Of a stretch of DNA of 64,000 nucleotides, positions 47,261 through 60,445 are shown piece by piece; within the stretch, counting starts at the first letter, position 1; the number at the start of each line of letters is the position of its first letter. The notes beneath the pieces are model-generated. The model did no database searches, was not told where the DNA came from, and saw only the letters and a list, made by a program, of their open reading frames with translations. The position numbers and the translations under genes were made by a program. The stretch comes from Channa striata (lineage: Eukaryota; Chordata; Actinopteri; Anabantiformes; Channidae): assembly GCA_033026295.1 (NCBI GenBank), contig CM065184.1:10791501-10855500 (forward strand), in the 5' to 3' direction.

Positions 47261-49804
47261 CATCACGCTGGGTGGCACACTTACACCTCTGTGTGATGGG
47301 GTTCACCTCAGAGGTCAGGGCTAGGTCAGTCAGAGAGAGCTCCCCCGTACAGAAAACACTGTGAGTGTTCCCTGTTACCTAACAAGGCTCCCGAAGCCCA
47401 AAGTAAGTCAATTTATTTTATTTCCCATTTGATAATTCTTGTTTTCCTAGCAATCAGTAATAAAATATTAATTCTTTTAATTAAAATGTGAATTGACAGA
47501 AAATGTTGAGAACAAAACTGAATCCTTTATCAACTGCTCACCAGAACTACTTTCTCTGCTTCACAACTCAAGATGAGCCACTGACCCAATCCGACTTGTT
47601 TCCCAAAACTAGTGCAACACAACACAGTAACCCGAGGCTATGTGTTGTCATCCAAATGAGATAAGTTTATTTTCCCTAGACCAGCATTTGTTCCATCAGC
47701 CTGTAGGGTCACAGACCACACTAGGAAGCGGTGGGGAGTCCTTCTCAGCACCTGCAGCTCTAGCGACGTGGCCTGCTAGCGAGGAAAGGCTTTGGCTGCA
47801 GCCCAAATATCTGCCTGCACCTTCTGTGCAAACGCACCAGCCTTAGGAAACCAGGAGGCAGCAATATTGTGGAACAAATGTCCTCTAATCTCAGCCTGCT
47901 GGTCTGGGGTCCTGGGTGGGGCCTTCTCGTTGTCCCATCCAAACACTTTGCCTTTTTGATCTTGAAGCCTGATCCTGAATGATGGTCATACACGAGTGTT
48001 ACTGGTTAGTAAACAGGATGCACCTACGGAGGAATGACAACAGCAGATCCACCTGCTCCATGGGACCTTTACAGTGACCTGCAAAAGTGAAGTGCTAATG
48101 ATATAAATGTGTTCATATAAATATTCATTTAAACTCATGATGAAGAAGTATAGTCTTTCTGTGACAAATTATTTTTCATGAAGACATTTCACATGTTCAA
48201 ATCCACATGTGCATCGCTCAATTTAAATAAGTCCCTCCTGAAAGCAGCCTGTTCACTCGTACATTACACTGAGTGACTACATGAGAGTTGTGAGATTCAA
48301 GTCGGATTTATAATGTTAAGAAACCTTTATTTGAAGAGATGCTCTTATTTTGTACTGTAAGCTTATGCCCTTGACATAAATTTGGATACAATTTTAAAAA
48401 AGAACTTATAAGTTAGTCAGGCTGTTTAATATGCTGATTGTACAAAGGTAAATGTACAGGTCTACATTTACTTGTTAGGCTTTTAAGCTACTGTCGTTTC
48501 TATGCTATCAAGTTAAATATGAATCTCTCCCAGTTTCTGTTTAATTTTTAACTGGTTAGTCAGATATGTTGTTAATTTACCTCTAACATGCATTAACTGT
48601 GAAACTAATTTAGTTCCATTTTTTGTATATCTTTTTAAAGTGAAATTATGCTACAGATGTCCAGTTAGTCTGATTGACCTTTTAGACCTTCAGTTCCCTT
48701 AAATATTTCATTAATGCAGTAAATGAATTATCTATCATTACCTTAACATATCAACAACTTCACAACATTTATTCATGACTTCAGATAATTTTAAGCCATT
48801 GCAAGAAAAACTAAGTAATCAATCAGTGATGCCTATTTTGAATTTCATGTGGGCAAGATAAGGTGCTGGCCAAGTTGTGTATAAGGATATTTTAAAAGCA
48901 AGTGATCTGATTTTTAAAGACAAAAATATATATTTTGCCATAAATGTTATATCACTACTGTTTATTACTTGGATAATTTTATTGCTTCACTGTGGTATGT
49001 ATTCTAAATTGTTCTAACAGAGTTGGCACAGTTGATGACATGCACATCGAGTGTGCGTTGGAAATATATTATGATATTACAATTACAATTGTAAAAATAC
49101 ATTTTTGATCATTAAATGTTTCATAGAGGAGAAGTTCCTGTATATACAGCAAATTCCAGTCCATTCAATCACTGAACAAGACCTGTGACTTTTGCAGCCT
49201 GACACACAAGAAGTTGCCCTGTGGAGTGTGTTATTGGAAAATAATATTTGAAATTATTTTCCTGATCACTGGCTTATCTCTTGGAATTCTTCCACCTCAA
49301 GCGAAAAGTTCTGCAATTTGAGCAAAATAAACAGAAATGCACTCAAGTACAGTGACTGAAATTTATTTTTGCTGTTCCAAAAACTGCCTTTCCATTTTTC
49401 ATAATCAGTTCTAATAGATAACAATTAAACCTTGGAGTGCATGAAAGAAATGTTCTTTTTTTTTCTTCCGTATTAGGTATTTACACATTTCTCGTTTTTA
49501 AGCAGCCTAGATGGCAAGATAACATGAAATTGCTCAAAGGGCCAACTGGACAAATAATCAAAGATCACTATTTGCTGATATACAACATAAGCAGTATGTA
49601 TGTGTGTTTACATCAAATGAGCAGTCGACTGGGAGTGGAAAGTGTATCTATGGCAACAGTCTGGTCCCCAGCTGTCACAGTAAGGAAGAAGAAGAAGATG
49701 GGTGCCATGAGCGAGGAGACCACTTAACCTCAGCTGCTCTTCAGCTTAGGGGAGTCAAGATGCTGCTGAAACCCTTACAGAACCTCACTTAATATGTAGA
49801 CAAT

Positions 49805-49846
<42 letters not shown>

Positions 49847-50350
49847 GAACCAGACAAAAGATTACTTCAAACCAGCCAGTAGGGGGGAAAAAAGTGAGCA
49901 CAAGCTTTGCAGAGGATCCTCTCCACAAAAGTGACGTTCGCTCTCAGAAGCTCCAATACAGCAGATGGAACGTTTTAGGGGTATGAGGGGGGGAAATTGG
50001 CAAAAGCTAATTACATCTGGTTTAACTGGAGAATTGCTTTAATTGGTAACTGTTAACTTCTGATAGAGCGATGCCATTTTGCATCAGATTTTTAACTCTG
50101 CTGTAACCATCTGCTTTAGAGTTACATCAAACTACACCAAGTGAATACAAAACAAACCAGTGGAACAAAGCAAGCATTAGCACGAGAGGCTTCTTTAAAA
50201 ATAAAAGTAATTCTTGAAGAATTCAAGAAATACTTTAAGAAAATGCATTCATATTATTTTTCCGGTCAACATAATTAATCTACTATTCGTCCATCTGCTT
50301 CGTCCATTTGCTCTTACCTGTTTATGCTAAACAACAGTACTCAAAAAATT
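47261..50350. other. Downstream non-coding region, 47-50 kb
   Basis: Mostly AT-rich intergenic sequence, with a long CA microsatellite at 49806-49845. No exon is recognisable. Confidence 0.55.
49806..49845. repeat. (CA)n microsatellite
   Basis: 20 uninterrupted CA units, the longest perfect dinucleotide repeat in the window. Confidence 0.95.
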
Positions 50351-50524
50351 AATGTAACTGACTCAAAGAACAAATGTAATTGACTCAAAGAACAAATGTA
50401 ATTGACTCAAAGAACAAATGTAATTGACTCAAAGAACAAATGTAATTGACTCAAAGAAACAAATGTAATTGACTCAAAAAAACAAATGTAATTGACTCAA
50501 AAAAAACTAATGTAATTGACTGTA
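50351..50524. repeat. 22-nt minisatellite with repeated AP-1 cores
   Basis: About eight tandem units of roughly 22 nt, with core aatgtaattgactcaaag. TGACTCA starts at 50359, 50381, 50403, 50425, 50447, 50470 and 50493: exact 22-nt spacing for the first five, then 23 nt as the A run lengthens. An eighth unit at 50517 is degenerate (tgactgta). The first unit is also diverged (taactgac). This pattern fits expansion by unequal exchange or slippage. Confidence 0.93.
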
Positions 50525-53308
50525 CTCAAGGAAGCAAATCCAGGCACTAGCTTTTTCCAATGACGTAATAGGTAAAATAAACAGTTTCCATATGTAAAAT
50601 TGAACACTGTCAGTAAAGAACCATCAAAAAGACAAGCACAAAATGCACTACAGTGGAATAAGGGTAAACATTTATAAAATGCTGTCATCTTCAGCAATAC
50701 AAATGTAGATATTTCATTCCAACACCAGTTTCATGTCATTCGCCAGTGAATTTAAAATTATATCTCATGAACCAATGACAAGTTAAAAATATTAATATGG
50801 CAGCAATGGAGTTGAAAACCTCTCTATTCTAATGTGGAGGGTCCAGCAGCACGAAAGAGCTTCTGAGCAACTTTGTCCACCTGGTAATAAAAATGTCACC
50901 CTGTAAACATAAGATCTTCCTCTATCACAGAGACTGTTCAAAAAGTGAATAATTCGGGGATCATCAGCTGACGGGGTTGCACTGACTTAGGGTTGGAGAA
51001 AAGGATGGAGGGAGGGGCGGGTGTGACAGGGTGTCGTCTCGGCTGTGACACGTATTGCTGGTGACAGAGGTTATGGGGTCAGACAGGAAGGTCTGTTGTT
51101 ATGAAGGGGAAGCGGACAGCATTGTTCAGCCCTCACTCCCTCCTTGAATGTGCAGCGATGGCCCTAATCAGGCTTTGTCGCTCCTTTCTGACATAGACAG
51201 TGCAAGCTTGTTCTGTGTTTGCTCCTTTATTTGCTATTGTCTCTTTGTCTGTTCCTGTCTCCTTTTCTGTCTCTGCCATTAATGATCCTCTTCTCTAACT
51301 CACGCCGATGTTTCTAGCAGCCGTTCTTTCGGTCTCTACTTTGCACACGTTTCTCTCGCCACATTTTTCTAATTCTATCCCTCTTAGTGTAGACATCACT
51401 CTCTCTTGCTTTCTGTATGTGCATGCATTTTGTGTTTGTGTGTGTGTGTGTGTGAGTGTGTCTTTGCCTCAGGCCATCCCATGGGAGGCTTCACAGGCTT
51501 TAGAGGCCAAATGAGGTGTAAGTCTATTAAAAAGGTAGAGCCAATGTTTACATTCCCAAAATGGCACCTAATTCGGGCGCAGTTAATTTGCACTTGATCA
51601 ACAGTAGATGTGTTAAAACAAGTGAGTGCAGTGAGAGTGACACATCAGCATCCGCACATTTAACGGCTGAACATGTTGCTGCAGCTACATTACTGACGTG
51701 TGTGTTGCAAAAAAGCTATATGCACAATGTACATAAATATATACATAAAAATCCTTCCACGCTGATCACGCTGAAAAGTCTGAGCTAATTCCAAACACTG
51801 TCAAAGCTTCCACATGAATTCAGAGAATGACGGATTGGTGCTGCACCTCTCTGCAGTCCATTTGCAATGGAGATTCTGTTGATAACCACTCAATGGAAAC
51901 AGGGTAAAACAAATATGTTTGTAGGGTGTTCGTAGCCTGTTAGCAGTTAGGTGTCGCATAATCCCATGAAAGGACAGAGAAATTAATCAGGCCTGTTTAT
52001 GCATATAAAGATGACAAATGTGGTAAAGTTAAGGAAAACTCTTCTTCACTAACTTCAGCAGTTCAGGTACAATTTTTGAAACTTTACACTGCATCCGTAA
52101 AGGGCATGTAAGTAGTCTGGATAGCCAATGAAATATGCATTAACAGAAAATAATACACCGTTTAATTAGACTTGAATTATAATGAGCAACTGCTGTGAGC
52201 AAAAGTCTAAGCAGTGAGTGTTCTGGGAGCAAAGTGACATGAAAGGAGTGTAACCAGGGTCTGTCAAGGCTAATTACAGGTGATTCTGAGTGGAGCTTGC
52301 ACTGCTAAAAAATTTAATTTGCTATTGATTTGATACTTAAATGGTCTACGTCTATTCCTATCATTATAACATGGAGGCAGGGCTGCCAATACGCAAAGAC
52401 CACAGAATGGCTGCGAGGGACTTTTAATGTACTTAGTACTTACTCAATCGCCAGGATCTCTCTATGCTGTCACATAATGCTCCTTTCTGAAAATACTAAA
52501 TTAAATGTAACAACATTTTGTCGTCCAAGAAGGTATAAAAATGACTTGGCAAACTAAAAATCAAACCAAAGCAAGGTGCATTCAACTTACAAAAAAATGC
52601 AACACATCCATAATTTGTCATTGACATTTACCGTAGACATGTGGTGAAGGTCAGAGAACATCCTGGTGTGTCTATGCACTGATAGGACCCTACATGATCC
52701 TAAAGGTAGCATTTCTTCGTTAGATCTATTTTTGACCTTTGAATAATATTTGAAGTTCTATTTTACACATTAGCAACCTGGTTCTGATATTATTTTGGAG
52801 TATTTTATTGTGATGGACCATGAGAACGTGGTATTCAATGTCTCTGTATGTTTTTAATCTAGACAATTATTCGAAGTCTCACTTTCTATATGTTAATCTA
52901 AAACCTGGTTCAGACTCGAACTCCGGACAATGTTCCGGAGTGGCCTTTTAGACATGCATGTCACAGATGGAGAGGGAGAAGCATCCTCACGTGTAAAAAT
53001 CTACTTAATTTCTGGGGCTTTGGTTTGTCAAAGCAGGACATGACTTTTACATGCATAACCAGAACACTCTCAACAAAAACAGGATGCAAAGATCCATGGT
53101 AATACCTTCACTCAAACGTACATAAAGAAAAGCAAAGCAACCTTGCTAAATACGGTATGAGCATACACAGATGAAAGCACCTGATCCCACAATCACCACA
53201 TTTATAGAATGCATATTGTCTCATTCATCATCAATGGCACAGCAGCCAACACAGATGTCAGTGAGGAGATTTCAAATCCTGGTCCAGAATTATAACACAG
53301 AGAAACTT
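50525..53308. other. Downstream non-coding region, 50.5-53.3 kb
   Basis: A short GT tract lies at 51437-51452. An inverted repeat (CTCCGGA, 6-nt loop, TCCGGAG) lies at 52921-52940, followed by the palindrome GACATGCATGTC at 52951-52962. No coding exon is recognisable. Confidence 0.55.
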
Positions 53309-53535
53309 GTAAATGGTCTGCACTCATAAGAAGCATTCAAAGTGCTTTACACGGCTTCTTATCTACCTATTCAAACTCAAAATCACCGATGACTCACCGG
53401 GAGCAACTAAGCGGGGATTCAGTGTCTTGCTCAAGGACAGTTCGACATGTGACCAAAGGAGCCAGGGATTGAACCAACAACTGTATGATCGGTTGACGAC
53501 TGCTCTACCTACTGCGACACAGTCGCCCGCCTCTA
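53309..53535 (+). mobile_element. Diverged copy of a common teleost dispersed repeat
   Basis: It starts taaatggtctgcactcata, contains aagtgctttacac and gtgtcttgctcaaggacag, and ends with ttcgacatgtg, ggattgaaccaacaactg and a gctctacct...cagtcgccc tail. This is the signature order of a short non-autonomous repeat that I remember as very abundant in teleost genomes. The copy is diverged, and I cannot name the family or verify its class. It supports the fish assignment. Confidence 0.7.
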
Positions 53536-56500
53536 ATAGATCCTGTGCTTAGTCTATACTCCTGCAATTGCAGTCATTATTGTTGCATGCTGATCCTTAA
53601 ATAAGACTTAAAGAAAACTGGGGAAAAAAAAACTTGTGGAAGTGGTGAAGCTAACCAGGTACATGTCAACAGAAATCAAGCAGAAATTAATGCTCTTCTC
53701 TGATTGGTCAGAAGAGCGAAGGAGGAATATCTCTGCATTGCTGCCAGTGCTGTTGCTTAAGTCTGTGCCACAGGAGGACAAGATATGTAGTATATTTCTA
53801 AAATGTTGCATGCTGTAGCTTTAAGTTGTGCATTAGATTTTCCATACAATTATATAGCGTCTGTCGTCTGCTTCTCCAGTGATAACACGTTTCTAAACAG
53901 GAACATGATTCATCCTAACATAAAGTCACCCCGCCCAACGAAAAGAAAATGAGTTCATGAATTTTAAAGCCTCATTTTACATGGCACTAAACAAGATTGT
54001 AAGATTTGTTGAACCGTGAACCACGCAATGATGATGAGTTTGATGTTGAAGTTTACTGACTTGACTACAAAGGTAAGTGTATTTTTTTAATTAGGCGGGC
54101 GGGCACATAAACACACACCTGTCTACAGTCGCCCACTGCAGTCCGCATTAGCCCGCTGTTGGGATACGGGCTGAGGTCAGGAGCCCAGCTCTGACCTCTC
54201 TGGGCCCATTTCTCTGACGGACATTTGTCACTCTGTGGAGGGCTGTGTGCCGTAATAGATTATTGACCACCTCGACAGTCCCATCACTCCACGCAGCTCA
54301 GATCCCCAGAACAGCCACCTTTACTGCCACACAGGAGAGAGACGACAGAGAGCTGCCACCGCGAGAGGAACACGGGTTGTGATGAATGAAAAGCTGATCC
54401 TTTTATCTGTTATGCTACATACATGTGAAAACTCACCGCACACTGTAGAATTATGTCTCTTCACCATAAGTATTGATCTTTAAACTACTAAACACAAGAA
54501 GGAAATTTTTTTTTCTGTTTTCTTGTACAGAAACTTGTGCGCTGGTGTCAAAAACAAAACGAGTGTAAGTCAAAGGCTGCTTCTTTAAAAGAAGGACTGG
54601 ATACTACTCTGTCTCTGATGAATAATGAGGAAAGTAGGTCTTCCCTCCATATTGTGTCTTTTGTGTTTTGGCACATTCTGGGGACCTTAATTGTATGATA
54701 ATTCATCTCGGAGCACTAATTTACCCCCTGCCAGTCGCTGTAAATGTTGGACCATTTTGTGAACCAGCACTCAGAATTAGAAATGAGCCGATGGCTCAAA
54801 GAAGTGTGTCTTCCAGCTAAGGAGCATATTTATAACCATATTCTTCAGCTTTTTGCCAACACTAAGGCTTTGGGCTTATGATTGCCCATATGTGATATTT
54901 TCGGATAGAAAGTAATTGTTTTAATGTGTGATGTTTCATGATTCCCTTAAAAAAGTTGAATGCTAATGACTGTTGTGTAACACAAAGAAACTACTTTCAC
55001 AGTAAGGTTTATGCTGTGGAAGAACTCGGAGATATCTAAGAGCAATGGTAGACAAACAGCGAAAAGCGCAGAAAATGTTTCACGTGTAGTGTGCACACAC
55101 AAATTTTCAGATCCAGTGTAATGTGATGGTTTTGATGTGGTGCGTTGGGTCTGCAATATGTCCCTCTCCAGCAATTCATATAATAACTACCTGCTGTTCG
55201 GATTCTTGGGCCCTGTCTGTCATGCGACTGGGGGACATTTAGGCTTATTTTGCCATTGCTTATTTAGCCACGGGAGGCCTATTAATTTCAGCAGGCCCTG
55301 TCCTCTCCAGGGGCGATCACTACCCACAGCACGCGCGTCCCATTGTTTAGATCCATTTACATCTGTGGTCAATGAATAATGACAGCTCCAACACAGCAAA
55401 ACACATACTTGCACACAAACGCACAGGGACACAAATAGATACACAGGCTGAACACATTTGCCGAAGGTGGGGTCAACAAAAAAAGAAAATAAAATCTCTC
55501 CGATTGCTATGCTCTTTTTGCAGAGAATTTTGATTTAAAGCTACATGATGCCGAGCAGAGCCGTAACTTCCCTTTGTGATTTTCTGCCCTGTTAGAAATT
55601 CAGCTGGTACGGCTGTTATTTTGGCACACTCCCAATCATATTTGACCCATTAAATTAGCCACATTGGTTGATACGGTGCCATGCTAATGTTGAGGGTTCC
55701 TCTCCATCGGGTGCACAGACTCCTGGCACCCGGTATTTCACTCTGGCTGTGCAAAAGAGGCTGTGCCACTGCTACTACACATCATAGAATATTAACCCTT
55801 TTCTGTTCCCTGGCAAATGCACCAGATGGCCCAGCACAATAACAGCTGTCAGTTTCAAGGCAGTGCCTCTTTGGTGGATTTTTTCCCCCTTACTCTTTGG
55901 GACGCTGGGAGGATTTTTTAAGACATAATAAGCGAACTGATGTGCTGTTTCAGATCGTAATGAATCAAATGTTACAGTGAAGCAAAAAGCGTGTTTCCTC
56001 CCTGGGAAACCAGGGAGGTGTTACAGAGCAAGTGCAACACAGACACACACAACATGTCATGGAGCTGTGAGATCCTCCACATTGAAATGTATGGCGCCAG
56101 GTTGAGGTTTCCCCTCCTTCCACCCGAGCGTTCGTAGCAGTCATGAAATGAGGTCCCTGGTGCCCCCTCAGCTGCCACTCTAGTTAAATTAAAAGTGAGG
56201 CCTCCAAATACATTCCTCATTGTGGGCCTAAAGCGCAGGAAAGTTGTATTTGGCCCAAGTGGCGGCTGGGGAATTGTCCCTCTAACCTAGTCTCATTCGC
56301 CTTATTTACATGATAAAAGCTGGAGGCAAGAAAAGCCACAAGCCCCGGGTTGTGGTGTTGTTTTATTTTTTTTTTTTTCATTTATTCATTTCTTTACCGA
56401 CACCACTTCTCCTTCATCAGGGGCAAGTGATGAAATCATAGTAGCAATTTAGATTTAGTTTAACACACTCCCTGCCAAACAGGACAGGGAATTGCCTCTG

Positions 56501-57180
56501 TGCCTCTGTGTGTGAATGAGGAGGAGGGAGAGTGTTTTACATACCTCTGACTGCCCATCGTTTTGTGATTTACCAATAGCGGGGCTTTCCCAGTCATGTT
56601 TGAATGACTTAATTTCTCTGCTTCTCATATTCTTAATAAAACTCAACAGCCCTCACGATTACAGCATGAAGAGAGTAGTATGGATTTTTACTGTAGTCTC
56701 TTTTTCAGTTCAATCAACTGAGTTTCTTCAGCTGGAGTTATGAGCGGCAGACACAAACTGTATAACTGTCACAGAGTTCATCTGGCCCTTTCATGATCTG
56801 CTTTGTAACTCAATTTCCCACCTGGCTTGAGCTGAGGGTGAATTCCAATAGTAACTCCACCAAAGTGTGTGTCCAATGGAGAACTCTGCATTTTTAACCC
56901 GAACGGACTTCATCAATTGCAGAGTTAAGGTAAATCAATTTTGAAGGTCCAGCTCAAGCTCAGGTGACAATACACTGTCTATACGTGCTGGTTGTCTTCA
57001 CCTGACTCCGTTAAATGAATCTGACTTAATGGATTCACACTGGAGCGTATAACTACTGCTTTTGCCAGCTATCTCCGCTCTTATTTCTTCTCCGAGAGTC
57101 CTTTATGCCACAGGTTTTCTGGCCTGAGGCTAAAAGGAGAGAAGTGCAGTCAGCAGGAGGTAAAATCCATACGCATCTCC
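53536..57180. other. Downstream non-coding region, 53.5-57.2 kb
   Basis: No coding exon is recognisable. Stretches at about 55140-55380 and 55540-55830 are repeat-free and have a balanced composition with CCTATTAATTTCAG and CCCATTAAATTAGCC motifs, so they are candidate regulatory elements. Confidence 0.5.
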
Positions 57181-57780
57181 TGAGATCTCATCATCTCGTC
57201 ATCAGTGTGCAAACTCATATAATCCTGCTAATGTCCGCGTGCCTGTCAATAGCAGCTCTCACTGAGACAAAAGTGTCCTAATTAGAAAATGAACGCGCAA
57301 ACACACTTTATGTGGAGGGAGGGCCGAAGAGAAAAGAGAGAGAAAGGAAAGCTAGTTAGGCGGCGAAAACACCGGAACGCTAGCACACACGTCATTGAAT
57401 TAGCATGGCCGGATCGTCTATTTGTAATTTTCATAATTAGCAGAATACCTTTCGCATCTACAAACGCCCTCTTCATATCCCCCCTGCCATTTCTCCTGAA
57501 TGGTATCCTCCCTCTTAAAGATTAATTGAAGCTGGGATAAAACAAAATGGTTCCCAGGGGGTGGCCCACTGTTTGTTATTCATGTGGGTCTGAAAACAGC
57601 AACAGTAAATCCTCTAAGTTGTTGTTAAGCTGGGGATATTACCATATGTGTGCCATTTCCATAGACTGACAGCTCCCTCTGGATCAACTGGGGACTATTG
57701 ATCTTGCAGCACTCCATTTCAAGTTAATTGTGCTTGAAATGAGGTCCACACTCCCAGGCATACCTTTGTTTGAAAGGTGG
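57180..57780. promoter_or_regulatory. Candidate conserved non-coding block, distal downstream
   Basis: About 600 nt with only a short purine-rich patch (57317-57350). It contains gtcctaattagaaaatg, gaattagcatgg and ttcataattagcag, three homeodomain-type TAATTA or AATTAG sites within about 200 nt. It lies 23 kb after the pax2a stop. Conservation was not measured. Confidence 0.28.
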
Positions 57781-60411
57781 ATATTCATTTTTATTTGGCA
57801 GGATGTTGATATCAAAGACACAGGATATATTCTACATTTAGTTTATGTTTATCCGGCAGAAGCAGTTTCTCTTGCAATGATTGGTCAAACAGTCAAACAC
57901 TGATAATAGGCTAAAGAACGCCAGCGCTCATTTTTAGTCTTGCATTTTTCTCATTTGTTATTGGACAGTAATAATGCCCCACCTACAATGACAACGTAGG
58001 GAATGGCAAGGCCAAAACATCATTTTTATAAACAGCCAAAAATATCAAGTACGAATGCTTTTTCCGTGAAACAGAGAGTGAACGTAAAAGTATCTGTATA
58101 TATAGTTTCGCATTGACTAGAGTGGGAGCGATGGTTGATGAGGGCGATGTTTTGCCCTGATATTTTATCACAATCTACAGGGGACAGACAAATTATTTGT
58201 TTGTTTTTTTAATTATTATTTATTTGCTCTTTCTTATTTTACTATTTAAAAATTTTTTTTTTGTTTCATCTGTATTGTTTCTTTTTTTTTCAGTCAGTGT
58301 AATTACTTGTTTTAAGACAAGAAAATAAGACAAAAAAAATTTACAGCACGGAAAATAGACTTTGCATCAATTGAACAATGTACAAACAAACAATCAGCAG
58401 ACGCCAAAGAAATTGTTTCATCCACTCATTTCCAGTGAATATCCACAGAAAAGTCTACTTATGCAAGAGTTCTTAAAATGTTTTTCTCCTAGCATGTCTA
58501 AGTTTTATTTCTAATTGCAAAATATGTACGTGCCCTTCATACATCTGCCAGACTCACGCAAATGTGAAAACACAGAAGGAACACTAGGTTTCAAAGCCGT
58601 CTAGCTACTGTACGTACAGTATAATCCCTGTCATGATTAAGTGCAAATCGGATTAGTATGTGTGACACGTGTGTTTTTACAGCTACGTTTGACAGTCCGA
58701 CAGAAACACAGTGTGAAAGGTGAACTTCCAAGGAATGAAGCAAAGTACAACCTCATTAAAGACAAAAGAGAAAACGGCGAGGTAAGCTCTGTTACAGCCC
58801 AAATACTGCCACTCTCACTGATTAAACCTCTCAGTCTCAACTGCATCATAATCCTGCGTGGAACTCACGAAGGCAGATTCTTTAGGAGAAAAAACATTGA
58901 GAGGATACCGAACGAGTGTCACTCCCAATCTGAAGACAACCTTGGAAAAATCCCATTGCTCGTTCCTTCAAGGCAAAAAGCACTTTGCCAGGATCAGAAT
59001 AGATGCAAATTCCATCCTCGCCAGTAATCACTCGCATACCAGGCTGATGTCCCTGACTGTTGCTAGAACTATATCTGTTTGCAATATCACGTCACAACAA
59101 ATAAAAAGTGTGTAATGGAGGATATCACAGGGGCCAGTGCATAAAGGCAGGATTTAATTTGCATGGCAGATTAGCCTTCTAGTCCCACAGGTGGGGCCAC
59201 AGCCTTGGGGGCAAAGTCATTCCTTTTTTCCCTCTTTTATTCCTTTATTAATAGGATCTGCTCTCTTCAAATCCATTAAGTCAATTGAACAGGCCCGCAT
59301 ATAATCTGATTTCAAATCCAGCATGAAAATGCTTAACCAGTGGCCTTGGCTCCATGCTGGTTTTCCTCTACAGGCTACTGGCAGGTCCTGTGTGGGAGGC
59401 AGGAAATGACAAGGCGACACAGAGGATGTACAAATCTACGTTTGCTGAAAAGTAAACAAGACGTTATGTAAGTTATCTTGGTTCAGTTTTGGAAAATTAG
59501 ACTGAGGGTGAATCTTTTTTTTTTTTCTTTGCTGGTAAATGTGCTGCACGTGCATTTACAAAAGGGCAAAAATCCCTGAGTGTTGTAAATACATGTTACA
59601 TCTTCCAGACTACCTATTTCCAAATCCCAGTGGAAAAGAGAGGGATTGAAAGAGAAAGAAAGGGAGGGAAAGGGAGAAAACACGACTGGAGGCTTTTTGG
59701 TCCGTGCCCTCTGCGCATTGGCCTGACTGGGGCCAAGCTACGCCTCAGTGCCCCAGCAAGCCTCAGCTTTACACAGGCAGACAAATACGCACACACACTC
59801 ACAGCTGGGGTTACCAGTTATATTAGATAGGAAGAGGAGAGAGCCAAATACACACTTTCACAAAATCATGCATTCATAAATACATTTACACACTCTGAAG
59901 TCTTCCACATAACTGAGTGACATGAAGGAGAGAGGTCTGACAGCTTGAAATGCTGCATAAAAGGCCCACGAGTAAAAATGCAGAGGGCTTGTAATGAGCT
60001 CAGAGGGCTGTCTGTGTCAGCATATTACTGAATATATGTACTTACTCAGAAAAAAACAGCTTTTCAAAGCACAGCCGTTGATGATACTCTGAAACACCTA
60101 ATCTTAAACAATTTGCTCGCCATTTATCTCGGCTGTTTCATCAAATCATCATCTGCAAATGACTCCAAGTTTGTCTCCTGTGTTGACATTAAAAGTTTGC
60201 CTCGGGTCTGCCAAATGCGTAATAACCCCCACTATAAGTGCATTACGAATCTTGTGATGTCAACCTTGAATTACATCTGTGCACCCCCCACACCCCCCAC
60301 CCCAATCCACATCTTATTAACACAGAAAGCAACAGCAGCAGCAACAATGTTTTGCTAACAGCTCATGCATTACTACTCAGGGGAGGGTTAGCACCATGCA
60401 TCCCTGCATCT

Positions 60412-60413
<2 letters not shown>
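57781..60413. other. Downstream non-coding region, 57.8-60.4 kb
   Basis: A T-rich patch lies at about 58195-58290. A perfect 16-nt palindrome, TACTGTACGTACAGTA, lies at 58606-58621. Two perfect POU octamers occur at 59003-59010 (minus orientation) and 59157-59164 (plus). No open frame is convincing. Confidence 0.5.

Positions 60414-60442
<29 letters not shown>
60414..60442. repeat. (CA)n microsatellite
   Basis: 14 uninterrupted AC/CA units. Confidence 0.95.
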
Positions 60443-60445
<3 letters not shown>

